Below, one piece after another: positions 15,711 through 26,076 of a stretch of 64,000 nucleotides of DNA. The stretch is from Thermoanaerobaculia bacterium (GTDB lineage Bacteria > Acidobacteriota > Thermoanaerobaculia > UBA5066). Below the pieces are notes generated by a model. The model was not told where the DNA came from, searched no databases, and saw nothing but the letters and a program-made list of their open reading frames with translations. The translations under genes and the position numbers were made by a program. The first letter of the stretch is position 1; each line of letters opens with the position of its first letter. The DNA lies in assembly GCA_022071945.1 (NCBI GenBank), contig JAJVIN010000034.1:1-64000 (forward strand). The letters run 5' to 3'.

Positions 15711-17456
15711 TCAGCGGCCGGAGGTCCCCGGCTTGGCCGAAGGGAGGACGGAGACGAAGATCGACTGCTGGATGTAGCTCACCGAGTTCGTGATCTCGTC
15801 CCGGACTGCCAGCGAGAGCCGGTGCGGTCCGGGGAGCATCTCCAGTTTCGTCTCGTAGATGAAGTCGGTCCGAGAGACGAGATTGAACTTCTTCGCGTCG
15901 ATCTGAACGGCCAGGGGCATCTGGACGAGGTCCGACTGCTTGTCGTTGGCGTCGACCACGACGAAGTAGAAGAGGAGCCGGCCCTTGTACTTCTCGCCGT
16001 CCGGAAGAAGGGTGATGCGCGAGTAGGGCACCCGGATCTGGACGGGGACGTGGTAGTTCTCGCGGTACGGGACGGGCTGCCCCGTCTCGAGGGCGATCCC
16101 GAGCGGGTTGTCATCGCGCTGGAAAAAGAGACCCGAGACGACGGCTTCCGCGATCCGGGTGTCGAAGCTCTTTTCCTGATAGGTCCGGCGGGCCCTCACC
16201 CGCAGCCCCTTCTTCTTGACCTTGACCTCGACCGAATGCGGGCGGTCTCCGCCGGACCTCAGGCTGCGGTAGCCGAGCGAGTAGTAGGAGGTGTAGTCCC
16301 GCTCGATCTCCTTGAGGGGAATCGAGATGTCATTTCGGTTCAGGAAGGCGGCGCCGCCTGTCTCCTCCGACATCAGGGTGAGCATGGACTGGAGGTTCTG
16401 CCGTTCGATGAACGTGTTGATCCGGGCCTTGGTCGTGGCGTGCTCGGCCGAGACATTCGAGTCATCGGCCAGCCCCATGGCATCGACGGCGTAGATCGTG
16501 ACGCCGGCCGCGTTGGCTTCCTTGATGATCCCGAGGTACTGGCTCGTGGCGTCGAACTCGAACTGGTAGGTTCCGACGCCCTGGCTCCTGAACCTGTCCT
16601 GGATGTACGTCCAGAGCTCCGCTCCGGGAGACTGGGGCAAGCCGTCGGAGACGTGCAGAAGGATCTTGCGGCCATCCAGGCCGGCGAGCTGGTTGATCGT
16701 CGTCTTGAGGGCGTTGATGGTGAACTGCAGATCGTTCTGCAGAGAGAGGACGTGGGAGCGGGCTCGCTGCACGGCCGTGGCCTCGGATTCCGCCTCGTCG
16801 ATCGATTTCAGGACGTCTCGCCTCTCGGCCGCCTTCTGGACGCCGAGCGCGGAGACTTCCTCGACCTGCTTGAGCACGTCCGAGATGTCGCGGCCGTCGT
16901 TCGTGAACTTCTTTCGGACCTTCAGGGAGCGGTCCCACGTCACGACCATCGCTTCGACATTGCCCTTGATCGACTCCCGGGCCCAGGCTTCGACACTTCT
17001 GAGAACCCGGTTTCTGTTGAACGGCGACAGGCTGAGGTTGTCGACGAAGATCACGATCCGGGTCTTCGGGATGGGCAAGGGCGCAACGGCCGGATCGGGC
17101 ACCGCCGTGGGGACGGGCACCGGCGCAGCCGCGGCCGTGGGAGCGGGCGGCGGAGTGATGACCTCGTCTCCGAACATCGTGACCTGCCCCCCCTCGACCG
17201 CAAAGAAGTTCGTGAGGTTCTGCTTGAGGCCATCCTCGACGACCTCGAAGTCATCCTTGGTCAAGCCCCGGATCCGGTTGCCCTTCGAGTCAGTGACGAC
17301 GACGTCGAGGTTCGTGACCGAAACGTCGACGTTTTTCACGACAGGTCCGACGTCTCCGCGTGGTTTCTCGGGGGGGGCCTTCTGGGAGAAGGCGGAAGGG
17401 GTGACCAGAAAAAGGGAAAGCCAGAGGGCGAGACCCGCCCGAAGAGGAGTCCTCAT
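15711..17456 (-). CDS. Secreted VWA-domain protein of Acidobacterial type (TIGR03436-like)
   Basis: 581 residues. Signal peptide at 1-25 (GLALWLSLFLVTPSAFSQ). Early strands DVSVTNLDVVVTDSKGNRIRGLTKDDFEVVEDG (residues 44-76) are the hallmark of the 'VWFA-related Acidobacterial domain' family. A Pro/Ala linker precedes the VWA fold (about 130-390), where IVIFVDNLSLSPFNRNRVL carries a MIDAS-like Asp-x-Leu-Ser and LLHVSDGLPQSPG the later Ser/Asp. The C-terminal 170 residues are beta-rich. These proteins are abundant and paralogous in Acidobacteriota; their ligands are unknown. No strong Shine-Dalgarno is seen before the ATG. Confidence 0.87.
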   Translation of the reverse strand: MRTPLRAGLALWLSLFLVTPSAFSQKAPPEKPRGDVGPVVKNVDVSVTNLDVVVTDSKGNRIRGLTKDDFEVVEDGLKQNLTNFFAVEGGQVTMFGDEVITPPPAPTAAAAPVPVPTAVPDPAVAPLPIPKTRIVIFVDNLSLSPFNRNRVLRSVEAWARESIKGNVEAMVVTWDRSLKVRKKFTNDGRDISDVLKQVEEVSALGVQKAAERRDVLKSIDEAESEATAVQRARSHVLSLQNDLQFTINALKTTINQLAGLDGRKILLHVSDGLPQSPGAELWTYIQDRFRSQGVGTYQFEFDATSQYLGIIKEANAAGVTIYAVDAMGLADDSNVSAEHATTKARINTFIERQNLQSMLTLMSEETGGAAFLNRNDISIPLKEIERDYTSYYSLGYRSLRSGGDRPHSVEVKVKKKGLRVRARRTYQEKSFDTRIAEAVVSGLFFQRDDNPLGIALETGQPVPYRENYHVPVQIRVPYSRITLLPDGEKYKGRLLFYFVVVDANDKQSDLVQMPLAVQIDAKKFNLVSRTDFIYETKLEMLPGPHRLSLAVRDEITNSVSYIQQSIFVSVLPSAKPGTSGR

Positions 17457-18147
17457 GATGACCCGATTGTACGTAGAAGGGGGCCGATGGATTCCAGACC
17501 GCGGGGAGAGAGGGGAGGATGTCCTTGCGAGGATGTCCTTGCCAGGATGTCCTTGCGAGGATGTCCTTGCCAGAATGTCCTTGCCAGGATGTCCTTGCCA
17601 GGATGTCCTTGCGACGCCCGCGCCGCTCTCCGGCCCGGGGGGTCCGCGTGTCCTGCTGGGGCAGGAGCTCCGAAGGTCCGTTGCCCGTGGCCCCGGGGGA
17701 AGAAACTTCTTGAAGTTTTCAGGGGAGTCCCGGAAAATCCTCCGGCGATAGAAGGTCGGCGAGGCGTGTTAACAGGCTCCTGGGGTCACAGTCCCTGTCA
17801 CAGCATCAGAATCGGGACCACGTGGGAGCACCTGCGGTCGATCCTGTGCCGCCAGCCTGCGGCGGATGCCAGGGCGCGAGGTGGACAGAACCTGCTTCGC
17901 GGGCGTTCCATACCTGTCCTGACGAGGGGAAGGGACCGTTTGCCGCCCCTTCATTTCCCGGATTCCCACTCGAGGTGGGCTTGACGCTGGCTCGAAGCCC
18001 TCGCGCGACCCAGAACCGCCCGGACCGGGGCGGCTCATTCATCTCTGAGTCAATTTTCTCACCCTCGCGCTCCCGATCCGGGAACCAACTGCGTCGTTGA
18101 CGGATCTAACCTGGGAAGCGAGGATGAGTCCGAAAGGAGTAAGGTAC
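17457..18147. other. 691-bp intergenic region
   Basis: This is the longest gene-free stretch in the window, lying between divergent genes at 17456 (minus) and 18148 (plus). It holds the 14-bp tandem repeat array described separately and a pair of GTCACAG heptamers near 17785. Open frames exist but are arginine/proline/glycine-rich, mutually overlapping and motif-free, so I call no gene. The two divergent promoters must lie here; I could not place them with confidence. Confidence 0.6.
17516..17613. repeat. Seven tandem 14-bp repeats
   Basis: Seven consecutive units of AGGATGTCCTTGC followed by G or C, starting at 17516, 17530, 17544, 17558, 17572, 17586 and 17600. Only unit 5 deviates inside the core (AGAATG). 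The final base runs G,C,G,C,C,C,G, so the first part has a 28-bp higher-order period. A 14-bp unit is not a multiple of three, so the array cycles through all frames and is unlikely to be coding. It sits about 60 bp upstream of the VWA gene start. Confidence 0.9.
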
Positions 18148-19044
18148 ATGGCGGAGACGATCAAAGCCGGGCAGTCTTACCGGCGCGGTCCTGGACGCCG
18201 CCGGTGGGCTGCGATCGCAGCGATCCTCGTCCTTTCCTTCACGGCGGGGGGGTGTGACAAATTCAAGTCGCGCCAGCTGGCTCGTCAGGGGAACGCCTAC
18301 TTCAAGGAGCAGATGTACGAGGACGCGCTCCGGAAGTACGAGGAAGCGTACAAGTTGGACCCCAACGAGGTCCGGCTCGTGAAGTTCCTCGCGATGGCTC
18401 ACATGGCCCTCTACAACCCAGGGTCGACCCACGCGAAGGACCAGGAAGCCCTGGACAAGGCGATCAAGTACTTCAAGGAGTATCTGGCGGCCAAGCCAGA
18501 CGACGAGAAGGCCTCGAAGTATCTCGTGACCACCTACATGAACGCGGCGCGGTACGACGACGCGATCAACTACTTCAAGGAATGGTTCACGAAGCACCCC
18601 ACCGACGCCCAGGCCGTCCAGACGCTGGCGATGCTCTACGCGAAGAAGGGTGAGTTCGACCAGTCGATGAACTGGCAGAAAAAGCGCGCCCAGCTCGAGC
18701 CGGACAACGCCGAGATCTTCTACACGATGGGCGTGACCTGCTGGGAGAAATCGTTCCACACGCCTCCCGACCAGCTGGACGGCGAGAAGCGGAAGGAGAT
18801 CGTGGACTTCGGCATGGCCCAGCTCCAGAAGGCGCACCAGCTGAAGACCGACTACTTCGAGGCGATGCTCTACGTGAACCTCATGTATCGCGAGCTCGCC
18901 AAGCTCGAGAACGACGAGGCGAAGAAGGCGGAGCTCATCGCGAGCGCCGAAGAGTGGCGCAAGAAGGCGCTGGAGGCCCGCGAGCGGTCGATCAAGAAGG
19001 ACCGCGAAGAAGCCGCGAAGAAAAACCCCCTGGAAGCGATGTGA
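18148..19044 (+). CDS. TPR-repeat lipoprotein at the head of the ton cluster
   Basis: 298 residues from the ATG at 18148, chosen for AAAGGAGT 8-15 bases upstream; two upstream ATGs in frame are less well placed. A basic stretch (RRGPGRRRW) and hydrophobic AAIAAILVLSFTAGGC end in a probable lipobox Cys36. TPR repeats fill residues 40-200: units beginning ARQGNAYFKEQMYEDALRKYEEAYKLDP, then KASKYLVTTYMNAARYDDAINYFKEW, then QTLAMLYAKKGEFDQSMNWQKKR are visible. The C-terminus is a charged Lys/Glu helix. It is likely a periplasm-facing scaffold working with the TonB/ExbBD motor whose genes follow at once; the role is inferred from context. Confidence 0.82.
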   Translation: MAETIKAGQSYRRGPGRRRWAAIAAILVLSFTAGGCDKFKSRQLARQGNAYFKEQMYEDALRKYEEAYKLDPNEVRLVKFLAMAHMALYNPGSTHAKDQEALDKAIKYFKEYLAAKPDDEKASKYLVTTYMNAARYDDAINYFKEWFTKHPTDAQAVQTLAMLYAKKGEFDQSMNWQKKRAQLEPDNAEIFYTMGVTCWEKSFHTPPDQLDGEKRKEIVDFGMAQLQKAHQLKTDYFEAMLYVNLMYRELAKLENDEAKKAELIASAEEWRKKALEARERSIKKDREEAAKKNPLEAM

Positions 19045-19068
19045 GGAACGAGGACTGAAGAGGGGCCC

Positions 19069-19812
19069 ATGTTCGAGCAATCTCTGATCGAGTCCCAGAA
19101 GCAGAAAACCAACACGAAGCGCTGGCTTTCGGTGCCGATATCGGTTCTCCTGCACGTGATCGTATTGGGCTCCAGCCTGGCGGTTTCGATGTGGTACATC
19201 GAGGAAATCCCGGAGCCACCGATTCCCGTGCAGTTCTACTCGGCGGCGGCTCCGCCCCCTCCCCCACCCCCGCCTCCTCCCAAGGCGGCCGCGGCTCCGA
19301 AGGCGGCCCCCAAGGTCGAGCCGGTGAAGCCGGTGGAGGTGAGCCAGCCCGTCATCGTGCCTGACGTGGTGCCTGTCGCGCCTTCGGCGCCAGAAACGAC
19401 GTCCTCCGGCGCCGAAGGGGGTGTCGAGGGTGGCGTCGAGGGCGGCGTCGAGGGCGGCGTGATGGGAGGCGTCCTCGGCGGAGTCAAGGGAGGCGTCCTT
19501 GGCGGAGGCGGAGAAGTCGAGGAGCCGATGCGCGTCGGCGGCGAGGTCAAGGAACCCGTCGAGATCTCGCGCGTCCAGCCGACTTATCCCGAGGCCGCCC
19601 GCAAGGCCCGGCTGCAGGGGATCGTGATCCTCGAGGCCATCATCACGAAGGACGGGAACGTCGAATCCGTCCGCGTCCTGCGCGGCATCAACCCGCTCCT
19701 CGACCAGAGCGCGATGAGGGCCGTGCAGCAGTGGAAGTACAAGCCGGCGACGTTCAACGGACGTCCCGTGCCCGTCTATCTGACCGTCACGGTGACCTTC
19801 AAGCTGCAGTAG
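19069..19812 (+). CDS. tonB: TonB-family energy transducer with polyproline and GGVx linker
   Basis: 247 residues. A cytoplasmic start is followed by one membrane anchor at about 20-44 (LSVPISVLLHVIVLGSSLAVSMWYI). Then come ten consecutive prolines (62-71), an Ala/Pro/Lys stretch, a valine-rich VSQPVIVPDVVPVAP segment, and an unusual GGV-x repeat at 117-147 (x is Glu, Met, Leu or Lys). The C-terminal TonB domain spans 160-247 (VQPTYPEAARKARLQGIVILEAIITKDGNVESVRVL, and AVQQWKYKPATFNGRPVPVYLTVTVTF). TonB spans the periplasm and passes proton-motive energy to outer-membrane receptors. The exbB and two exbD genes follow on the same strand, consistent with one operon. Confidence 0.93.
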   Translation: MFEQSLIESQKQKTNTKRWLSVPISVLLHVIVLGSSLAVSMWYIEEIPEPPIPVQFYSAAAPPPPPPPPPPKAAAAPKAAPKVEPVKPVEVSQPVIVPDVVPVAPSAPETTSSGAEGGVEGGVEGGVEGGVMGGVLGGVKGGVLGGGGEVEEPMRVGGEVKEPVEISRVQPTYPEAARKARLQGIVILEAIITKDGNVESVRVLRGINPLLDQSAMRAVQQWKYKPATFNGRPVPVYLTVTVTFKLQ

Positions 19813-19889
19813 ACGGTATCGAATCAAGTACGGAACCGGCCGCGGCCGGAGACCTGTAGAGAAAAAAGAAACGGAGATAAGGAGGAACC

Positions 19890-20567
19890 ATGGAATTCAC
19901 ATTTAGCGCGATCTGGGCGACCATGACGCCACTGGTCAAGGGGATCACCATCCTGCTGTGCATCATGTCCGTCTACTCCCTTGGCCTGTCGATCGAGCGC
20001 TGGTGGAACTTCAACAAGGCGAAGAAGCAGTCCGTGCGGTTCGCCCTCGAGATCGCTCCCCTTCTGAAGCAGGAGAAACTGAAGGAGGCGATCGACCTCT
20101 CGAAGAAGTACAAGTTCAGCCACGTCGGGAAGGTCCTCTCGGCCGGACTCCTCGAGTTCGCGTACGAGGCTCACGGCGGCTCCGTTTCCGGCCATGACAC
20201 CGTCGCGGCCGCCGAGCGGGCCATCGAGCGCGCCACCATGATGACCACGGCCGAGATGAAGCGCGGCCTGGGCGGCCTCGCGACGATCGCGACGACCTCG
20301 CCCTTCATCGGCCTTCTCGCCACCGTCATCGGCATCATCAACGCCTTCCGCGGCATGGCTGCCTCGGGCGCGGGCGGCCTCGGAGCCGTCTCGGCCGGTA
20401 TCGCCGAGGCTCTCGTCGGCACCGCCATCGGCCTCTTCGTCGCCATCCCGGCCGTCTGGCTCTACAACTACTTCCTGAACAAGATCGAGCGCTTCCAGGT
20501 CGAGATGTCCAACTCGTCGTCGGAACTCATCGACTACTTCCTCAAGCGCCAGGGCTCTCGCGCCTGA
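19890..20567 (+). CDS. exbB: MotA/TolQ/ExbB proton channel protein
   Basis: 225 residues with AAGGAGGAACC directly before the ATG. Three membrane segments are visible: near 10-32, 125-147 (ATIATTSPFIGLLATVIGIINAF) and 165-190 (VSAGIAEALVGTAIGLFVAIPAVWLY). The TSPFIGLLGTVxGIINAF and EALxxTAxGLFVAIPAVxxYN blocks are the family signature that lines the proton path with ExbD. It forms the pentameric stator of the Ton motor. It lies 77 bp after tonB and 67 bp before the first exbD. Confidence 0.95.
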   Translation: MEFTFSAIWATMTPLVKGITILLCIMSVYSLGLSIERWWNFNKAKKQSVRFALEIAPLLKQEKLKEAIDLSKKYKFSHVGKVLSAGLLEFAYEAHGGSVSGHDTVAAAERAIERATMMTTAEMKRGLGGLATIATTSPFIGLLATVIGIINAFRGMAASGAGGLGAVSAGIAEALVGTAIGLFVAIPAVWLYNYFLNKIERFQVEMSNSSSELIDYFLKRQGSRA

Positions 20568-20634
20568 GATGCCCCTTGCGCGTCATGCGCGAGGGACCGG
20601 GCGAGAAGTAACGACGTAGCAGGGAGAGACGCCT

Positions 20635-21054
20635 ATGGGTATGGAATCTTACGGGGGACGGCAGAGCCTGAAGAGTGACATCAACGTCACGCCTCTCGTC
20701 GATGTCTGTCTCGTCCTTCTCATCATCTTCATGGTCGTCACCCCGATGCTTCAAAAGGGCAAGCCCGTCATCCTGCCGAAGACGGACAGGCCCGAGAAGA
20801 AGCCGGAGACGCCCAACGAGCTCCTCATCTCGGTCGAAGCCGACAAGAACATCTTCATCGACACGAAGTGGTTCCCTGACAAGGATTTCCAGGCCAAGAT
20901 CAAGGAAATCGGGGAGCGCAATCCGAACAGGGAAATCATCATCAAGGCCGATCAGCGCCTCAACTACGGGGATGTGCGCCGCGTCATGCGCTACCTCAAG
21001 GACGGCGGATTCGAGAAGGTCGGCCTGATCACCGAGAAGCGCGAAGCCAAGTAG
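20635..21054 (+). CDS. exbD: ExbD/TolR-family biopolymer transport protein, copy 1
   Basis: 139 residues. A short cytoplasmic start with SDINVTPLVDVCLVLLIIFMVVTPML (residues 15-40) gives the single membrane segment with its proton-accepting Asp (the D of PLVDV). The periplasmic domain has LPKTDRPEKKPETPNELLISVEADKNIFID and NREIIIKADQRLNYGDVRRVMRYLKDGGFEKVGLITE. The typical partner is the ExbB channel above. The unusual point is that a second exbD follows within 33 bp. Confidence 0.95.
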   Translation: MGMESYGGRQSLKSDINVTPLVDVCLVLLIIFMVVTPMLQKGKPVILPKTDRPEKKPETPNELLISVEADKNIFIDTKWFPDKDFQAKIKEIGERNPNREIIIKADQRLNYGDVRRVMRYLKDGGFEKVGLITEKREAK

Positions 21055-21087
21055 CGGGCCGGAAGACGAGAGAGGGAGAAAAGCACT

Positions 21088-21528
21088 ATGGGCATGGACA
21101 TGGGGGGGGGAAGCGGACCGCGGTCGGAGATCAACGTCACGCCGCTCGTCGACGTCACCCTCGTTCTTCTGATCATCTTCATGGTCTTGCAGCCGCTCCT
21201 GCAGATGGGGTACGACGTCAACGTTCCGCCGAACGTGTCGTCCCCCACGCCTCCGCCAACGCAGCAGGATCAGATCGTCATCACCTTGACCGGGTCCAAG
21301 GAGATCTACCTCAACAAGGAGAAGGTCGAGCAGTCGAGCCTCGCCATTCGCCTCCAGGAGGTTCTCCGGAACCGCGGGAACAAGGTCGTGTTCTTCTCGG
21401 CAGCGGATGAGGCCGGATACGGCGACGCGATGCAGTTGATGGACATCGTCAGGAACAACGGCGCGAAAAACATCGGGATCGTCATGGAGTACGTCGATCC
21501 GACGGCTCCCTCGGCGGCCCCGCAGTAA
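21088..21528 (+). CDS. exbD: ExbD/TolR-family biopolymer transport protein, copy 2
   Basis: 146 residues. Again SEINVTPLVDVTLVLLIIFMVLQPLLQ gives one membrane segment with the conserved Asp; the periplasmic part has DQIVITLTGSKEIYLNKEKV, VVFFSAADEAGYGDAMQLMDIVRNNGAKNIGIV. It differs clearly from copy 1 outside the membrane region, so the two probably form a mixed ExbD dimer or serve different states. Paired exbD genes are common in Acidobacteriota and Myxococcota ton clusters. A strong terminator follows at 21572. Confidence 0.94.
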   Translation: MGMDMGGGSGPRSEINVTPLVDVTLVLLIIFMVLQPLLQMGYDVNVPPNVSSPTPPPTQQDQIVITLTGSKEIYLNKEKVEQSSLAIRLQEVLRNRGNKVVFFSAADEAGYGDAMQLMDIVRNNGAKNIGIVMEYVDPTAPSAAPQ

Positions 21529-21571
21529 GAAACCTTCGATCCAGCATCGCCGTTTTTCCAGCGGCGTTCTA

Positions 21572-21605
21572 AAATCCCCGGCTGACCCCAGCCGGGGATT
21601 TTTCC
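21572..21605 (+). terminator. Rho-independent terminator after the ton cluster
   Basis: Stem AAATCCCCGGCTG pairs with CAGCCGGGGATTT around the loop ACCC, running straight into a T-rich end (ATTTTTCC). It closes the exbD2 transcript 44 bp after its stop and separates the ton cluster from hppA. Confidence 0.9.
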
Positions 21606-21693
21606 ATTACGGGGTTGTGTACATCCGCAATCGCGGGGGGAGTTTCTCTCCCCCGAATTCACACGCACTACCAGGGAAAGGATCCGTTTCCGC

Positions 21694-23904
<2,211 letters not shown>

Positions 23905-23928
23905 GCCAGGCTAGACGACGATCTGGAA

Positions 23929-23956
23929 GCGGGGTGGCGTCACGGCGCCACCCCGC
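23929..23956. terminator. Bidirectional hairpin between hppA and the beta-lactamase-like gene
   Basis: GCGGGGTGGCG pairs with CGCCACCCCGC over a six-base loop, placed between convergent genes (hppA stop at 23904, beta-lactamase-like stop at 23976). The T-tract is weak on both sides, so termination efficiency is uncertain. Confidence 0.6.
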
Positions 23957-23975
23957 CCTGCTTTCAGGAGCCCCT

Positions 23976-24956
23976 TCAGCGAAGTGCGGCGACCACGCCG
24001 CGAGCGATCTGGGCGATGGCGGACTCGACCTTCTCGGTTGGATGGCTCGAGTGCTTCACGAAGACGACGATCGCCACGTGCCCCTTCTTCTCCGGCAGCG
24101 TCACGACCCCCGCGTCGTTCACACAGCCGTAGCCCGTCCCGGTCTTTGCGGCGGTGACGTGACCCTTCGGCAGAAGAGCCCGGATCCGTCTCTGGCCGGT
24201 CGGAGACTCGATCATCCAGCCCTCGAGCTTCTTCCACGACTCCGCTTTCAGGAGTTCGCCCTTCTGGAGCCTCGTCAGCATCCCGGCAAGCGCCTCGGGC
24301 GAGGCGGAGTTCCTGGTGTCGGCGCGGAAGGCTTCCAGTGCCGTCTTTCGCTCCGCCGCCGGCACGGCCTCGGTCAGCCGTTTCAGGCATTCCGGCGAGC
24401 ACTTCTCATCCGCCGGCAGATTCTTGACGCCCCGCGGCTCGGCCATCAGTCGAAGCTCCGAGATGCTGATGTCGATGCCCGCCAGTCCCATCGAGACGAG
24501 CTTGGCCTCGACCGCTTTCGGACCACCCATCCTCCTCAACAGGATGTCCGCCGCGGAGTTGTCGCTCTCGATGATCATTCGCTTCATCAGGTCTTCGATC
24601 GTGAACGTCACGCCGGGTTTCCAGGTTGCCTCGACCGAGCCCACGGGACGCAGGTCGTCCTTTTCGACCGTGATCTCCTCCGAGAGCAGGAGCTTCCCTT
24701 CCTCCACGCTCTTGAAGATGGCGACCGAGAGCGGCAGCTTGAAGACGCTCTGCATCGGAAACCTCTCGTTTGCATTCCAACCAACACTCCGACCGGACTC
24801 GAGGTGCACTGCCTTGACTCCCACCGTGCCTCCCGCAGCCCGCGCCAGTTCCGCAAGCTGCTTGTCGATTTCCGGAGGATTTGCATCCGCAACCGATACC
24901 AGCGGTAACGCGAGGAGCCAGAGAGCCATGACGATCGCCTTGGGACCCATTTCCAA
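23976..24956 (-). CDS. Class A beta-lactamase-like serine hydrolase
   Basis: 326 residues. Signal peptide at 1-25 (IVMALWLLALPLVSVADA). Active-site Ser70 and Lys73 (QSVFK), the Ser131-Asp132-Asn133 loop (ESDNSAA), and Lys271-Thr-Gly (AAKTGTGYG) are in place. Glu167 (SELRLM) falls where the class A catalytic Glu is expected, but the Asn of the E-x-x-L-N motif is Met171. About 35 extra residues, including two cysteines (KCSPEC, 186 and 190), follow before RADTRNSASPEAL, which corresponds to the usual RDTTTP. It could hydrolyse beta-lactams or be a penicillin-recognising relative. No ampR-type regulator is adjacent. Confidence 0.85.
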   Translation of the reverse strand: MEMGPKAIVMALWLLALPLVSVADANPPEIDKQLAELARAAGGTVGVKAVHLESGRSVGWNANERFPMQSVFKLPLSVAIFKSVEEGKLLLSEEITVEKDDLRPVGSVEATWKPGVTFTIEDLMKRMIIESDNSAADILLRRMGGPKAVEAKLVSMGLAGIDISISELRLMAEPRGVKNLPADEKCSPECLKRLTEAVPAAERKTALEAFRADTRNSASPEALAGMLTRLQKGELLKAESWKKLEGWMIESPTGQRRIRALLPKGHVTAAKTGTGYGCVNDAGVVTLPEKKGHVAIVVFVKHSSHPTEKVESAIAQIARGVVAALR

Positions 24957-25029
24957 CGTCTCCCTTCAACCGGTCCGGGGCCTCGCCGCGCCCCCGCGTT
25001 CTGGTCCCCCCGGCCGGCCGGACTATAGT

Positions 25030-25194
25030 CGCCTCGATGCGGAGTGGCTGAGGTGGCGTGACGCCGCCTTGGTCGTCATCCCGACAGGAGCCGAGAGGGC
25101 CGAGATCGAACGGCAAAAGGCCGAGGCGGAACGCGAGCGCGCGGACCGGCTCTCCGCGCGCCTGAAGGCCCTCGGGATGTCCCTCGACGAGTAG
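25030..25194 (+). pseudogene. Remnant resembling the C-terminal tail of a Uma2-family protein
   Basis: An open stretch translating to LRWRDAALVVIPTGAERAEI, then a Glu/Arg-rich helix (KAEAERERADRLSARLKALG) ending at a stop. This is like the tail of Uma2-family putative nucleases (a short RWRD ... VIPTxxER segment followed by an Ala/Glu/Arg coiled coil). The catalytic PD-(D/E)xK core is absent: upstream sequence belongs to the antisense beta-lactamase-like gene. It could also be a chance open frame, though the composition differs from the shadows nearby. Confidence 0.4.
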
Positions 25195-25203
25195 CGGCCG
25201 GCC

Positions 25204-26076
25204 TCAGAGCGCGGCGTCGATGGCCCGCAGCGCCGCCAGCGCTCCCATCCCGATTCCGACAAAGCCCGGGAGATTCCCTTCGCGCCACGGGAACTCCGCG
25301 GGGCCCTGGGCTTCACGCGGGTTGATCCTCACGAGTACCGAGTCCTTTTCTCGCATCTGGGTTTCCGAGAACCATCTCACGGACGGGATCGCCGTCCCCG
25401 CCCCGCACTCGATGACGACGAAGGGACCCGGCGTCATCTGCCCGCGGCGCCAGGCCTCCAGACGCGCCCGCTGACGCCGGGAGGGAACGTCCTGCCACCC
25501 GCCGTCGCCGAACATCAGGATGTTGGGTCTGAGCCCTCCCCTGCAGCGGGGGCACTTCGGGAGAGGCGGACGCGCCCGAAACGTCGTCTCATCAACTTCC
25601 ACAACGATTCCGTCCGCGGGGAACGGCTCGCGATCGCAGCGCCCGAGGCACTGGACGAGGTGAATACTCCCGTGGATCTCCACGATTCGGAGGGGATCGA
25701 AACCTGCCTTCTGGAACTGCCCATCGACGTTCGATGTCAGGACAAAGCCTCCTCCGGGCTTCGAATCGGCCCACCTCTTCAGGATCGAGAAGCCTTCGTG
25801 CGGCTCGGTCTTCCGGTAGAGACCAAGCCGGTGCCCGTAGAACCCCCACGCCAACTCCGGATCCCTCTCGAACCAGTACGGATTGGCCATCTCCTCGAAG
25901 ACGAGGCCGAGCTCCCGGTAAGCCGGATACGCCCGCCAGAACCCCTCCGGCCCCCGAAAATCCGGAAGCCCCGAGTCGACGCCCATGCCGGCGCCCGCCG
26001 TGATCACCACCGCGTTGGCGCGCCTCACCGCTCGCGCGGCCAGCTCGATTTCCCTACCGTTCGTCTCGTCCTTCAC
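25204..26076 (-). CDS. SIR2-family NAD+-dependent protein deacylase
   Basis: 290 residues. NAD+-binding GAGMGVDSGLPDFRG at residues 28-42 (family GAGxSxxSGIPxFR; the first Ser is Gly here), TSNVDGQFQKAG at 115-125, and the catalytic His135 in EIHGSIH. Zinc cysteines are 143 and 147 (CLGRC) and 175 and 178 (CPRC). The C-terminal region has RPNILMFGD, the family's RPxVVxFGE segment. It removes acyl groups from lysines, making nicotinamide and O-acyl-ADP-ribose. The start overlaps the end of the ClpA-RF fusion gene by 23 bp, so the two are probably co-translated. The GxSGxxS change may lower activity. Confidence 0.88.
   Translation of the reverse strand: MKDETNGREIELAARAVRRANAVVITAGAGMGVDSGLPDFRGPEGFWRAYPAYRELGLVFEEMANPYWFERDPELAWGFYGHRLGLYRKTEPHEGFSILKRWADSKPGGGFVLTSNVDGQFQKAGFDPLRIVEIHGSIHLVQCLGRCDREPFPADGIVVEVDETTFRARPPLPKCPRCRGGLRPNILMFGDGGWQDVPSRRQRARLEAWRRGQMTPGPFVVIECGAGTAIPSVRWFSETQMREKDSVLVRINPREAQGPAEFPWREGNLPGFVGIGMGALAALRAIDAAL

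Noticed and set aside
17516-17613. CRISPR array
   Set aside because: The units are 14 bp and abut directly with no spacers, and there are no cas genes nearby.
15822-17984. A 720-codon open frame on the plus strand across the VWA gene and the tandem repeats
   Set aside because: It is antisense to a signal-peptide-bearing VWA protein and ends in the repeat array and low-complexity sequence.
17975-18045. A tRNA-like GGCTTCGAGCC T-arm on the minus strand
   Set aside because: No acceptor, D or anticodon stems can be formed around it.
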